Below, piece by piece: positions 35,051 to 43,920 of a stretch of DNA of 64,000 nt. The DNA is from Pseudoleptotrichia goodfellowii (GTDB lineage: Bacteria; Fusobacteriota; Fusobacteriia; Fusobacteriales; Leptotrichiaceae), in NCBI RefSeq assembly GCF_007990505.1, contig NZ_AP019822.1:682001-746000 (forward strand), written 5' to 3'. Positions within the stretch are counted from its first letter, which is position 1; every line of letters starts with the position of its first letter. Both the position numbers and the translations under genes were made by a program. The notes beneath the pieces are model-generated. The model was not told the DNA's origin and did no database searches. It worked only from the letters and a program-made list of their open reading frames with translations.

Positions 35051-35071
35051 GAAATACGAAAGGAGAAAATT

Positions 35072-38000
35072 ATGAAAGAAATAAGAAAGGAATTAAATAG
35101 AGTAATAGCAGCACTTCTATTAAGTCTTTTTATGTCCTTTAATATATTCGGGGCAGGAATAGAAGTAGATCCTAATGTTCCTCAAAATGTAAATGTGGAT
35201 AAAGCACCAAACGGAGTGCCTGTAATAAATATATCTACACCTACAGATAAAGGAACTTCTATAAACTCCTTTAAAGAATTTAATGTAGACCAAAGGGGAG
35301 TCGAAATATTAAACAATACAGGAGTGGGAAGAGGACACTTATCAGGAATAGTAAATCCAAATCCTAACCTAAGACCAGGACAGGAAGCAAGAACAGTAGT
35401 ATTTAAAGTGACAGGAGCAAACAGAAGTGAAATAGAAGGCTACATATCGGCATTATCACCAAGACCGATAAATCTTTTTATTGCAAATGAGAACGGAATA
35501 TATGTAAACGGAGGAGGATTCATAAATGTAAATAGAGCAGCCCTTGTAACAGGAAAGATAAATATACAGGACGGAGATGTTGTATCTTTTACAACAAGAG
35601 ACGGAAAAGTAATAATAGGAGAAAAAGGACTCGATATATCAAATGTAGAAAGAGTAGATATAATAACAAGAACACAGGAACTGGCAGGAAAAATAGTAGG
35701 ACAGAAAGATGTAAATATAATACTGGGGCAAAATGAAGTAAATCTCGCAGGAATAGTAACACCCATAATAACAGCAGACAATAAACCTGCATTATCATTA
35801 AACGGAGGAGCGTTAGGCTCAATCTATTCAAACGGACAGGTAAATATCATATCGACAGAAAAAGGGGTAGGAGTAAACTTAAAATCAAGTGTATTATCTG
35901 AAAATGACATAAGAATGAAAATAAACGGTAATGCAGATGTAAAAGAAATCATATCAAAAAACGCGGAAATACAAACAGAAGACCTGAAAACAGACAAAAT
36001 AAATGCAAATAATCTGAATATAACAGCAAAAGACTATGAAAACAGAAAAGAAATAACAGCTCAAAATGTAAATATATCATCGACAAACTTTAAAAATAAC
36101 GAACTTACTGCAGGAAACCTTACACTTAATACAGGAAATGCAGAAAGTAACAAAATATCCGCAAACAGTGTAAATATAACGGGGAATAACCTGAAAACAA
36201 ATGTAATGGAAGGACAGAATATAAGTCTTGCAATAAGTAATAACATAAATAATACAGGAAATATAGTTGCAGGAACATTAAATGTTTCAGCAAAAGATTT
36301 TGACAATAAGGAAATAGTTGCAAATAATCTGAATTTGAATACATCAGGTAAAATACAAAGTAATAAAATAAATTCAAATACTTCAAATATAAAAGGACAG
36401 GATATAATAAGTAATGAAATAGAAACTGGAATATTAAAACTGCAGGGAAATAATATTCAAAGTAATAAAATAACAGGAAATGAAGTTGAAATAAAAGGAA
36501 ATAATTTAAAAACAAATGTAATAGAAGGAAAAAATGTAGATTTAACTGTAAACAACAACATACATAATACACAAAATATAACAGCGGGAAAATTGAAAAT
36601 AAATTCTTCAAACTTAATAAATAATGAAATAAATGCAAGCGAACTAAACATAAATACAGGACAAAATATAGACAGTAACAATATAAGGGCAGCAAAAGCT
36701 ACAATAAATGCTACTGATATAAAGAGTAATAAAATAACATCAAATGATTTAAAAGTAACAGGAAATACATTTTTAAATAATGACAAGGTAGATGCAACTT
36801 CTGCCGATTTTAACTTACAAAATGATTTTACAACAAAAGGAACAGTATCTACAGACAAACTTACAGTAAAATCAAATAATGTTGTAAATGACGGGAAAAT
36901 ACTGTCGGGAAGTGCAAATATATCCGTAAAAGAAAAAGTCATAAATAATGATACGGTAAACATAGGAAAACTTGATGTAAATGCAAAAAGCCTTGAAAAT
37001 AAGAAGGATATAAGAACAAATAATCTAAATATAACAACAAATGAAAATACTGTAAATACAGGAACAATAACAGCAAATAATGTGACTGTAAATGCAGGAA
37101 GTGTTGTGAACACAAATAAAATAGAGACAGAGAGTCTTAATATAAAAACAAGAGGAAATACTGAAAACAGTGGACAGATATTATCAAATAATCTGACAGT
37201 AAGCAGTGATAATTTCATAAATAAGAATGAAATATCTGTAGATAAAGGGACAATAACGGCAAATAATGTAATAAAGAATGAGAATAAGATAAATGCCAAT
37301 GAACTTACAACAAATTCGAGAAGTCTTGTAAATGAAAAAAAGATAGAAGTGGGAACAGGAACATTTACAACAACAGAAGATATAGAAAATAAGGATTTAT
37401 TAGCAGGAAATAATTTAAAGTTTAAAGGAAGAAACTTATTAAACAGTGAAGGAAAAACAATATTCGCAACAAATAAACTGGAAGCGGATATGACAGGCAA
37501 TGTAGTAAATAAGAAAGCAGAAATATTATCCCAAAATGAAATAGACTTAAAAGCAGATATAATAGATAATACCGTAGGAAAAATAAAAGGAACGGGAGAT
37601 GTAAAATTAACAGGAAGAAAGATAGAAAATGTAGGAGAAGTAGGAGATCTAACAAAGTATAAGCTGTATTGGGAGACTTGGAACGGAAAAAGATTTGACA
37701 GTTATGCCGATGTAGCGACACCTGAAAAAGGCTGGACCATAATTCCGAGAGAAACACTTTCAGGAAGTACAGGAGATAAGGAATCAACATTTGAATATTT
37801 TTTAAACAACTTCGGAGGAGCAGACGGAGTTTCATATATATTTAAAGAACTGGATAAAGTAGTCAGACAGAAAAAATATACACAGCAAGGAACAATAGCA
37901 GTAAATTCCACAGAATATCCTGTTGTACCTTTAATGAACAAAATAGAAAGTGAAGCAAAAACAAATCATGCCGTAATATCTGGAAAAAATATAACGCTAA

Positions 38001-41000
38001 ATGCAGGAGAAGAATTAAACAATACAGACGGAATAATATCGGCAAGCGAAATAAATAAAATAGATGCTCCTAAAATAGTTCATAAAGTAACAATAGATGA
38101 GAATAATCCGATATCATTGACAGACGGAGCTGAAAAATTGATATGGTGGAAAACAAGTCATCATGGAAAATCAAGATATCCTGTAAATTATGAAAGATAT
38201 CTTGTACCAAGTTCAAGAGTGGGTTATGTAGCAGGACAGCCAAGCATAATAGAAGGAAAAGAAGTATTAATAGATAAAACAAAAATAGTGTCCGAAAGAT
38301 TTGATTCGGCAAAAGGTCAAATAATAAAAAATGCAGGCACGCAAAATAATGTAACAGGAAAAAATATAGAAATAGTAAAAAATGTATCAGGAATACAGGA
38401 TATAAAAAATACAGGAATAATATCGGTAAATATAGGGTCAATATCAGGAATAAACGGAGTTAATGTAAATACAGGAATAAACAACAGAAACGGAATAAAT
38501 ATAGGAAGTCTTTATGTACCTTCAACAGATCCGAGTTCAAGATATGTAATAGAAAACAGAACAGAGTTCATAACAAGAGGAAACTACTATGGAGGAGATT
38601 ACTTCCTAAGCAGAATGGGTTATGTGGAAGACTGGGACAGAGTAAAACTGTTGGGAGATGCGTATTATGATAATATGCTCATAGAACAGACATTAACAGA
38701 AAAACTGGGAACAAGATATATAAACGGACTGTCAGGAGAAGAACTTACCAAACAACTGATAGATAATGCAACGACAGCCAAAAAAGACCTACAGTTAAGA
38801 CAGGGAGTAGCCTTAACAAGAGACCAGATAAATAACTTAAAAAATGATATAATATGGTATGAATATGAGACAGTAAACGGTAAAAAGACATTAGTACCGA
38901 AAATATATTTATCAAAAGCAACAATAGAAAAACTGGAAGTAGACGGAAGAAGTAAGATATACGGGACAGAAAAGACAATAATAAAGGCATCGCAAGACTT
39001 TGAAAACACAGGAATAAAAATAGGAAGTAAGACAGGAATAACAGAAGTAACAGGAGACAGAATAAAAAATGAAACGGTAACAAACGAAAGAGCGGAAATA
39101 GTAGGAAAGAAAGTAAAAGTAGAAGCATTAACAGGAAATATAGAAAATGTAGGCGGAAAGATAGTAGCAGTAGAAAAAGTAGAATTGACAGCTAAAAACG
39201 GAGATATAATAAATGACGGAAAGAAAATAAAGGAAGGTTACTATCTTGACTCAAAAAATCATACAGAATATGAAACAGTAAGTAATATAGGAGAAATATC
39301 AGCAGAAAGTGTAAGACTGGAAACAAATAACTACAACAGTACAGGAGGAGCATTAGCGACAAAAAATCTTGAGTTGCAGTTAACAGGCAATATAAATGAA
39401 AATGCCCTTGAACTGAAGGGAAGTGACAGATTCGGAGATGATAAAAATTATCAGAAATACAAAGCAAAAGAATATGTAGGCTCAGGAATAGTAGCAGAAA
39501 AAGCAACAGGAAAAGTAGGAGATATAAACCTTAAAGGGTCAGCTTTTGTCGTAGAAGACGGAAAAGGACTAAAGGTAGGTAATGTAAAAGCAGAATCATT
39601 AGTAAACGAATACGATGTAGAGAAAAGAACAAAGGAAAAAGGAATATTAAGCAAAAGAGAAAGCCTTACTCAAAGTCATACAGAAGAAAATGTATCAAGT
39701 AACTTCAAGATAGGTGAAAATGCGGATATAAAAGGAACAGTAACAGGCATAGGAAGTAATATCTATATAGGAGATAACAGCTATGTAGGAGGAAAAGTAA
39801 CGACAGACTCAAGAGAGTTACATAATACTTACTACAATGAAGAAAAGAAAAGCGGCTTCAGTGCAAGTGCAAAGGGAACGAGTGTAAGTGCAGGATACGG
39901 AAAGAGTAAAAATACATATGATGAAAAAAGCACAATAAATGCAAAATCAAGTCTGCATGTAGGAAACAATACAGTACTTAATAACGGAGCAAGTATAACG
40001 GCAACAGACTTTGAGCATGGGAAAATAGAAATAAATAACGGAGATGTAACATACGGAGCAAGAAAAGATACAAGAGATGTAAGTACAAGCTCAAAGAGCA
40101 GCTATATAGGAGTAACAGCAAGTGTAAAAAGTCCAGCCCTTGACAGAGTAAAACAGGCAAAAGAAGCAGTAGATCAGATAAAAAAAGGAGATACAGTAGG
40201 AGGAGCAGTAAATGCTGTAAACTTTGTTACAGGAACTGTGCATGGTCTTGCAGGAAATCAAGGAAACAGACAAAGAAATTATGATAAAAATGGAAGTGTA
40301 GGAAAACAGGGAGTAAAAGATGCTTCGGCAAATAACAACTTCTATGCAAATATAGGATTGGATGTAGGCTTTAATACATCAAAAAGTGAAACAAAATCTC
40401 ATGAAGAAAGTGCAGTAGTAACAACAATAAAAGGAATTGACGGAGATTCAAGCATAACATACAACAATGTTAAAAACATAAACTATATGGGAGCACAGGC
40501 AAAAGATACAAAATTCATCTATAATGATGTAGAAAATATCAATAAAGAAGCAGTAGAGTTACATAACAGTTACAGCAGTAATTCAAAAGGTTTCGGAATA
40601 AGTGCAGGAGCAACAGTAGGATATGGACATAAAATACAAACGACAGGAAACGGTGGAAGTGTATCGGTAACAAGAAGTAATATGAATACAGAAGAAACAC
40701 TCTATCAAAACGGAAGATTTACTAATGTAGATGAAGTCCATAACAACACAAAGAACATGAGATTATCAGGTTTTAATCAGGAAGGTGGCAAAGTAACAGG
40801 AACAATAGAAAACCTTGTAGAAGAAAGTAAACAGAACATAAGTAAAACAACAGGAAGTAGCAGTGGAGTAACAATAGGAGTAGGCTCAAACGGAGTACCG
40901 AGTTCAGCTTCAATAAGTGGAAGCAGAACAAACGGAAACAGAGCCTATGTAGATAATCAGACAACATTTATCTTGGGAGAAGGAAGTAACCTTACAATAG

Positions 41001-42073
41001 GGAAAGCAGAAAACACAGCAGGAATAATAGGAGTAGAAGGAAACGGAAAACTGAAGATAAATGAGTATAAAGGAACAGACTTATACAATCACGATAATCT
41101 GACAACAACAGGCGGCTCAATAGGAGTGGACTTTGGAAAAGGCGGAGCAAAAGTCAACGGAATAGGCGTAAATAATGAAAATCATAGAAAAGAAGGAATA
41201 ACAAGACATACAGTAATAGGAAATGTAGAAATAGGAAGTGCAACAGGTTCTCCTATAAATAGAGACTTAAGTAAAGCAAATGAAACAACGAAAGATACAC
41301 ATAAAAGTACAAACATAAATATAGAGAGTCAAACAATAGAATATGCATTAAATCCTGGAAAGTTTAAAGAAGATTTAGGGAAGGCAAAAGATGAGATAAA
41401 AGATATAGGAAGAGCAATAAAAGAATCATTAAATGACAGAGGAGACGATAACAGAAACTTCTTAGGACAGTTAAGTGAAGGAAGACTCCAAAGAACGATA
41501 GAAAATATAGGGGGAGAAAGATTAAGAAAATCAACGACTCAGGAAGATATATCAAAGACATTAAAAGATACGTATAAGGATTTGGGATATGACATAGAAA
41601 TAATATTCACAACACCTGATAAAGCACCGCAACTAATAGATGAGAAAGGAAAAATAAAGGCAGGAACAGCGTATGTAGGAAAAGACGGAAAACATACGAT
41701 AATAATAAACACAGAAGCAAAAGAAAACCAAGATAGAGCAGGACTGATAGGAACGATAACAGAAGAAGGAAGTCATGTAATAGGGAAAGTAGAAGGAAGA
41801 CAAAGAAAGGTACCTGAAGGTTCGGAAGAAAAAGGACTGGAAAGTACAGGAAGAGCAACGAATGACTTCTTTAACAAGACGTATGAGGAAGGAAATATAC
41901 CGATACAGACAAAATCAGACGGAAAAGATTACAGTAAAGCTGATTTTGGTGAACATGTGGGGGATGAAAAAGGAGCTTGTTATAAAGGTGGAAGAATATT
42001 AATTAATTGTAAAGTGCCTCCTACTATGGCTGATTTTAGAATATTAGATCAAGAACATCTAAAAAAGAGATAA
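35072..42073 (+). CDS. TpsA/CdiA-like filamentous hemagglutinin exoprotein
   Basis: 2333 residues from ATG 35072, chosen because AAAGGAG lies just upstream and a signal peptide follows (VIAALLLSLFMSFNIFG). The TPS secretion domain (about 30-270) has INSFKEFNVDQRGVEILNNT, VNPNPNL and LFIANENGIYVNGGGFINV. Next is a long beta-helix of Asn/Lys/Thr-rich repeats (about 270-900), more adhesin repeats, and a conserved pre-toxin segment starting RAYVDNQTTFILGEGSNL (residue 1957) that is repeated in the orphan cassettes. The C-terminal part (about 2100-2333) has EEGSHVIGKVEGRQ and ends abruptly near LDQEHLKKR. Partner of the broken TpsB. Probably a surface adhesin carrying a contact-delivered toxin tip. 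Reads through in another frame afterwards (see next entry). Confidence 0.92.
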   Translation: MKEIRKELNRVIAALLLSLFMSFNIFGAGIEVDPNVPQNVNVDKAPNGVPVINISTPTDKGTSINSFKEFNVDQRGVEILNNTGVGRGHLSGIVNPNPNLRPGQEARTVVFKVTGANRSEIEGYISALSPRPINLFIANENGIYVNGGGFINVNRAALVTGKINIQDGDVVSFTTRDGKVIIGEKGLDISNVERVDIITRTQELAGKIVGQKDVNIILGQNEVNLAGIVTPIITADNKPALSLNGGALGSIYSNGQVNIISTEKGVGVNLKSSVLSENDIRMKINGNADVKEIISKNAEIQTEDLKTDKINANNLNITAKDYENRKEITAQNVNISSTNFKNNELTAGNLTLNTGNAESNKISANSVNITGNNLKTNVMEGQNISLAISNNINNTGNIVAGTLNVSAKDFDNKEIVANNLNLNTSGKIQSNKINSNTSNIKGQDIISNEIETGILKLQGNNIQSNKITGNEVEIKGNNLKTNVIEGKNVDLTVNNNIHNTQNITAGKLKINSSNLINNEINASELNINTGQNIDSNNIRAAKATINATDIKSNKITSNDLKVTGNTFLNNDKVDATSADFNLQNDFTTKGTVSTDKLTVKSNNVVNDGKILSGSANISVKEKVINNDTVNIGKLDVNAKSLENKKDIRTNNLNITTNENTVNTGTITANNVTVNAGSVVNTNKIETESLNIKTRGNTENSGQILSNNLTVSSDNFINKNEISVDKGTITANNVIKNENKINANELTTNSRSLVNEKKIEVGTGTFTTTEDIENKDLLAGNNLKFKGRNLLNSEGKTIFATNKLEADMTGNVVNKKAEILSQNEIDLKADIIDNTVGKIKGTGDVKLTGRKIENVGEVGDLTKYKLYWETWNGKRFDSYADVATPEKGWTIIPRETLSGSTGDKESTFEYFLNNFGGADGVSYIFKELDKVVRQKKYTQQGTIAVNSTEYPVVPLMNKIESEAKTNHAVISGKNITLNAGEELNNTDGIISASEINKIDAPKIVHKVTIDENNPISLTDGAEKLIWWKTSHHGKSRYPVNYERYLVPSSRVGYVAGQPSIIEGKEVLIDKTKIVSERFDSAKGQIIKNAGTQNNVTGKNIEIVKNVSGIQDIKNTGIISVNIGSISGINGVNVNTGINNRNGINIGSLYVPSTDPSSRYVIENRTEFITRGNYYGGDYFLSRMGYVEDWDRVKLLGDAYYDNMLIEQTLTEKLGTRYINGLSGEELTKQLIDNATTAKKDLQLRQGVALTRDQINNLKNDIIWYEYETVNGKKTLVPKIYLSKATIEKLEVDGRSKIYGTEKTIIKASQDFENTGIKIGSKTGITEVTGDRIKNETVTNERAEIVGKKVKVEALTGNIENVGGKIVAVEKVELTAKNGDIINDGKKIKEGYYLDSKNHTEYETVSNIGEISAESVRLETNNYNSTGGALATKNLELQLTGNINENALELKGSDRFGDDKNYQKYKAKEYVGSGIVAEKATGKVGDINLKGSAFVVEDGKGLKVGNVKAESLVNEYDVEKRTKEKGILSKRESLTQSHTEENVSSNFKIGENADIKGTVTGIGSNIYIGDNSYVGGKVTTDSRELHNTYYNEEKKSGFSASAKGTSVSAGYGKSKNTYDEKSTINAKSSLHVGNNTVLNNGASITATDFEHGKIEINNGDVTYGARKDTRDVSTSSKSSYIGVTASVKSPALDRVKQAKEAVDQIKKGDTVGGAVNAVNFVTGTVHGLAGNQGNRQRNYDKNGSVGKQGVKDASANNNFYANIGLDVGFNTSKSETKSHEESAVVTTIKGIDGDSSITYNNVKNINYMGAQAKDTKFIYNDVENINKEAVELHNSYSSNSKGFGISAGATVGYGHKIQTTGNGGSVSVTRSNMNTEETLYQNGRFTNVDEVHNNTKNMRLSGFNQEGGKVTGTIENLVEESKQNISKTTGSSSGVTIGVGSNGVPSSASISGSRTNGNRAYVDNQTTFILGEGSNLTIGKAENTAGIIGVEGNGKLKINEYKGTDLYNHDNLTTTGGSIGVDFGKGGAKVNGIGVNNENHRKEGITRHTVIGNVEIGSATGSPINRDLSKANETTKDTHKSTNINIESQTIEYALNPGKFKEDLGKAKDEIKDIGRAIKESLNDRGDDNRNFLGQLSEGRLQRTIENIGGERLRKSTTQEDISKTLKDTYKDLGYDIEIIFTTPDKAPQLIDEKGKIKAGTAYVGKDGKHTIIINTEAKENQDRAGLIGTITEEGSHVIGKVEGRQRKVPEGSEEKGLESTGRATNDFFNKTYEEGNIPIQTKSDGKDYSKADFGEHVGDEKGACYKGGRILINCKVPPTMADFRILDQEHLKKR

Positions 42074-42194
42074 AAACAAACTTCAAAAAATTCGAGAGAT
42101 ATCAAAGGTAGAAAAGAAAATAGAAGAATCTAAAACACCCGAAGAAAAAGCGGCTTTGAAAAAACGTTTGGATAAATTAGAAGGGAAAAAATAA
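42063..42194 (+). pseudogene. Out-of-frame C-terminal continuation of TpsA
   Basis: After the TpsA stop, another frame continues with KNKLQKIREISKVEKKIEES and KTPEEKAALKKRLDKLEGKK to TAA 42192-42194. It joins the TpsA frame if one A of the A6 run at 42061-42066 is removed (giving HLKRDKNKLQK). The helix-rich, charged sequence looks like genuine coding sequence, so the toxin tip is probably frameshifted. The zero-frame string A AAA AAG at 42061-42067 is a known slippery type, but -1 slippage adds only 14 other residues. Confidence 0.55.
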
Positions 42195-43124
42195 GAATTT
42201 TTCAAGTTTTATTTCAGGATTTAAGGAGGAAACAAAAGAAAGTACACCATTAGGCATAGTGATAGGAGTCGCTGAAAAACTTAATCCGGTTGCAGCATTA
42301 TTTTTTGCGACATCTACCCCTGTAAATACAAATGAAGAACAATTGCTTCATGGGATTAGAAAGCCTCAATATTCAACTAAAGATGCAGAATATATAAAGA
42401 ATAATTATCCTGAAATGTATCCTGAAATAAAGGGAAGTATTAATCCCAAAATAAAAGAATTTAATAAAAAAGCAGTAGATGTATCGGCGACAAAATTTTA
42501 TGGAAAAGACGAAGAAAATGCTAATGAATTTGGCAAATTTTAGGAAGTATAGTAGGGTTTGAAGCAGGTAGAGGTGCTGCAAATACTGTAATTAATACAG
42601 GAGTAAAATATTACAGTAGCAGTTCAAAATCATTATTTGAAAAAGGTCATAGTGAAGAAATTGGTAAAAATCTTAATGATTATGCAAGTTCTAAGAGTAA
42701 TCCAAATAAAAGATATACAGCAAGTGAATCAGAAGCTGAACTCACTACCCGTTTAAAAGAAATGTATAAAGATAAACCGAATACAACGATAGAAACTCAA
42801 GAGTCATATAAGGGTGGAGAGAATGTGAAATATGGAATAAAAGGTTCAGTAAGACCTGAAAATTCTGTAGTAGAAAACGGTATTGTAAAGGAAACATATG
42901 AAATAAAGAATTATAATCAAGAAAATTATAACAGTATGACCTCAAATATAGGAAAACAGGCAATTAAAAGAGCAGAAGAATTACCTGAAACTGCGACACA
43001 AAAAATTGTAATAGATACAAGAGGTCAAAAAATTACACCTGAAATAAGACAAAAAATAACAGAGGATATAATTAGAAAATCAAATAAAATAATAAAAAAA
43101 GAAAATATAATATTTATGGAATAA
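42181..43124 (+). pseudogene. Displaced TpsA/CdiA C-terminal toxin fragment (CdiA nuclease-like), frameshifted
   Basis: Coding-like sequence without a proper start. One frame to 42543 (FSSFISGFKEETKES, TPLGIVIGVAEKLNPVAALF, VDVSATKFYGKDEENANEF) continues in the next frame to 43124 if one T is added to the TTTT at 42538-42541. The end, YGIKGSVRPENSVVENG ... KETYEIKNYNQENYNSM ... NIGKQAIKRAEELP ... KIVIDTRGQKITPEI, resembles the CdiA EC869-type PD-(D/E)XK-like nuclease tip (E-x-K in YEIKNYN). It appears to be the severed C-terminus of a former or alternative exoprotein. Confidence 0.65.
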
Positions 43125-43139
43125 AATAGGAGGATAAAG

Positions 43140-43715
43140 ATGAGAGAATTAACAACAAAAGAGTTTAATGACTTATACAAAAGAAATTTTAGGGAATATT
43201 TTGATAAACCTTTAAAGAAAGATGGATTTTATAAGAAAGGCACAATAAATTTTTATAGAATAAATAAGCTGGGTATGATTGAAACATTAAATTTTCAGAA
43301 ACATCGAGAAGAATTAAATGTAAATTGTGCTATTCTTCCAATATACTGTGGGGCTACAAAAGAATCTATAACGATAGGATTAAGATTAGGAAAATTTATG
43401 AATACCCGTTATACTTATTGGTGGGATATAAAAGACGATGAAAGTATGGAAAAAAATATGCAGGAAATGTTAAATGTAATACAAACAGATTTGTATAATT
43501 GGTTTAATAAAATGGATAATGAGAAAGAGATATTGAAATATATTTCAATATCATATCAAACAATTATAAATAGATATATAACTCAAGCAGCGAGTATGGC
43601 AAAATTTAAAAGATATGATGAAATTTTACAATATGTAGAAAAAGTGAAAAAAGAATATATGGAAAGTTGGTCAGAAGAAGAGAGACAAAAGAAGGAGTGG
43701 TTAAAAAAGTGTTAG
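43140..43715 (+). CDS. Putative immunity protein, DUF4304-like
   Basis: A 191-residue soluble protein beginning 15 bases after the nuclease-toxin fragment, with AGGAGG at its ribosome site: the expected place of a cognate immunity gene. FDKPLKKDGFYKKGTINFYR and GMIETLNFQKHREELNVNCA follow DUF4304 proteins, common among predicted immunity proteins of toxin loci. At the end TTA AAA AAG TGT TAG contains a zero-frame A AAA AAG. A one-base backward shift (or an extra A) adds VLDEALLLERKLKEG and more to TAA 43832-43834, giving about 231 residues, so the annotated stop may be false. Confidence 0.65.
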   Translation: MRELTTKEFNDLYKRNFREYFDKPLKKDGFYKKGTINFYRINKLGMIETLNFQKHREELNVNCAILPIYCGATKESITIGLRLGKFMNTRYTYWWDIKDDESMEKNMQEMLNVIQTDLYNWFNKMDNEKEILKYISISYQTIINRYITQAASMAKFKRYDEILQYVEKVKKEYMESWSEEERQKKEWLKKC

Positions 43716-43844
43716 ACGAAGCTTTATTGCTTGAAAGAAAATTAAAGGAAGGTAAAGAAAATATAGATCAATATATTATAGAAAGAGAAAAACAATCATT
43801 GATTGAATTAGGATTAGAAAAGTTAATTAAATAATAAAAAGATT

Positions 43845-43920
43845 CCCCGCATTTTCGGAGTCGACGTAAGGAGCGGAGAACGCGGGTAGCGGGAGTATGA
43901 GGGCGGCAATGAGCCCTCAT
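43845..43920 (+). repeat. Dispersed structured repeat, copy 4 (start of orphan cassette 1)
   Basis: Complete copy with CCCCGCATTTTCGGAGTCGAC, CGCGGGTAGCGGGAG and the ATGAGGGC/GCCCTCAT hairpin. Its last two bases form the start codon of the orphan reading frame. Confidence 0.88.

Noticed and set aside
35027-35071. In-frame GTG giving TpsA an MRAAMSPH N-terminus
   Set aside because: These codons lie in the dispersed structured repeat; the ATG at 35072 has AAAGGAG upstream and is followed by a clean signal peptide.
36000-37500. Repeated short phrases in TpsA resembling a CRISPR or tandem DNA array
   Set aside because: They are degenerate protein-level beta-helix repeats with irregular spacing and no invariant DNA repeat.
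35440-41858. Many long antisense open frames opposite TpsA
   Set aside because: Leu/Phe/Ser-rich shadow frames caused by the Asn/Lys/Thr-rich repeats on the coding strand; no ribosome sites or family features.
42061-42114. Programmed -1 frameshift on A AAA AAG at the TpsA end
   Set aside because: The -1 frame adds only 14 residues before a stop, whereas the long protein-like continuation lies in the other frame; an extra A is the simpler reading.
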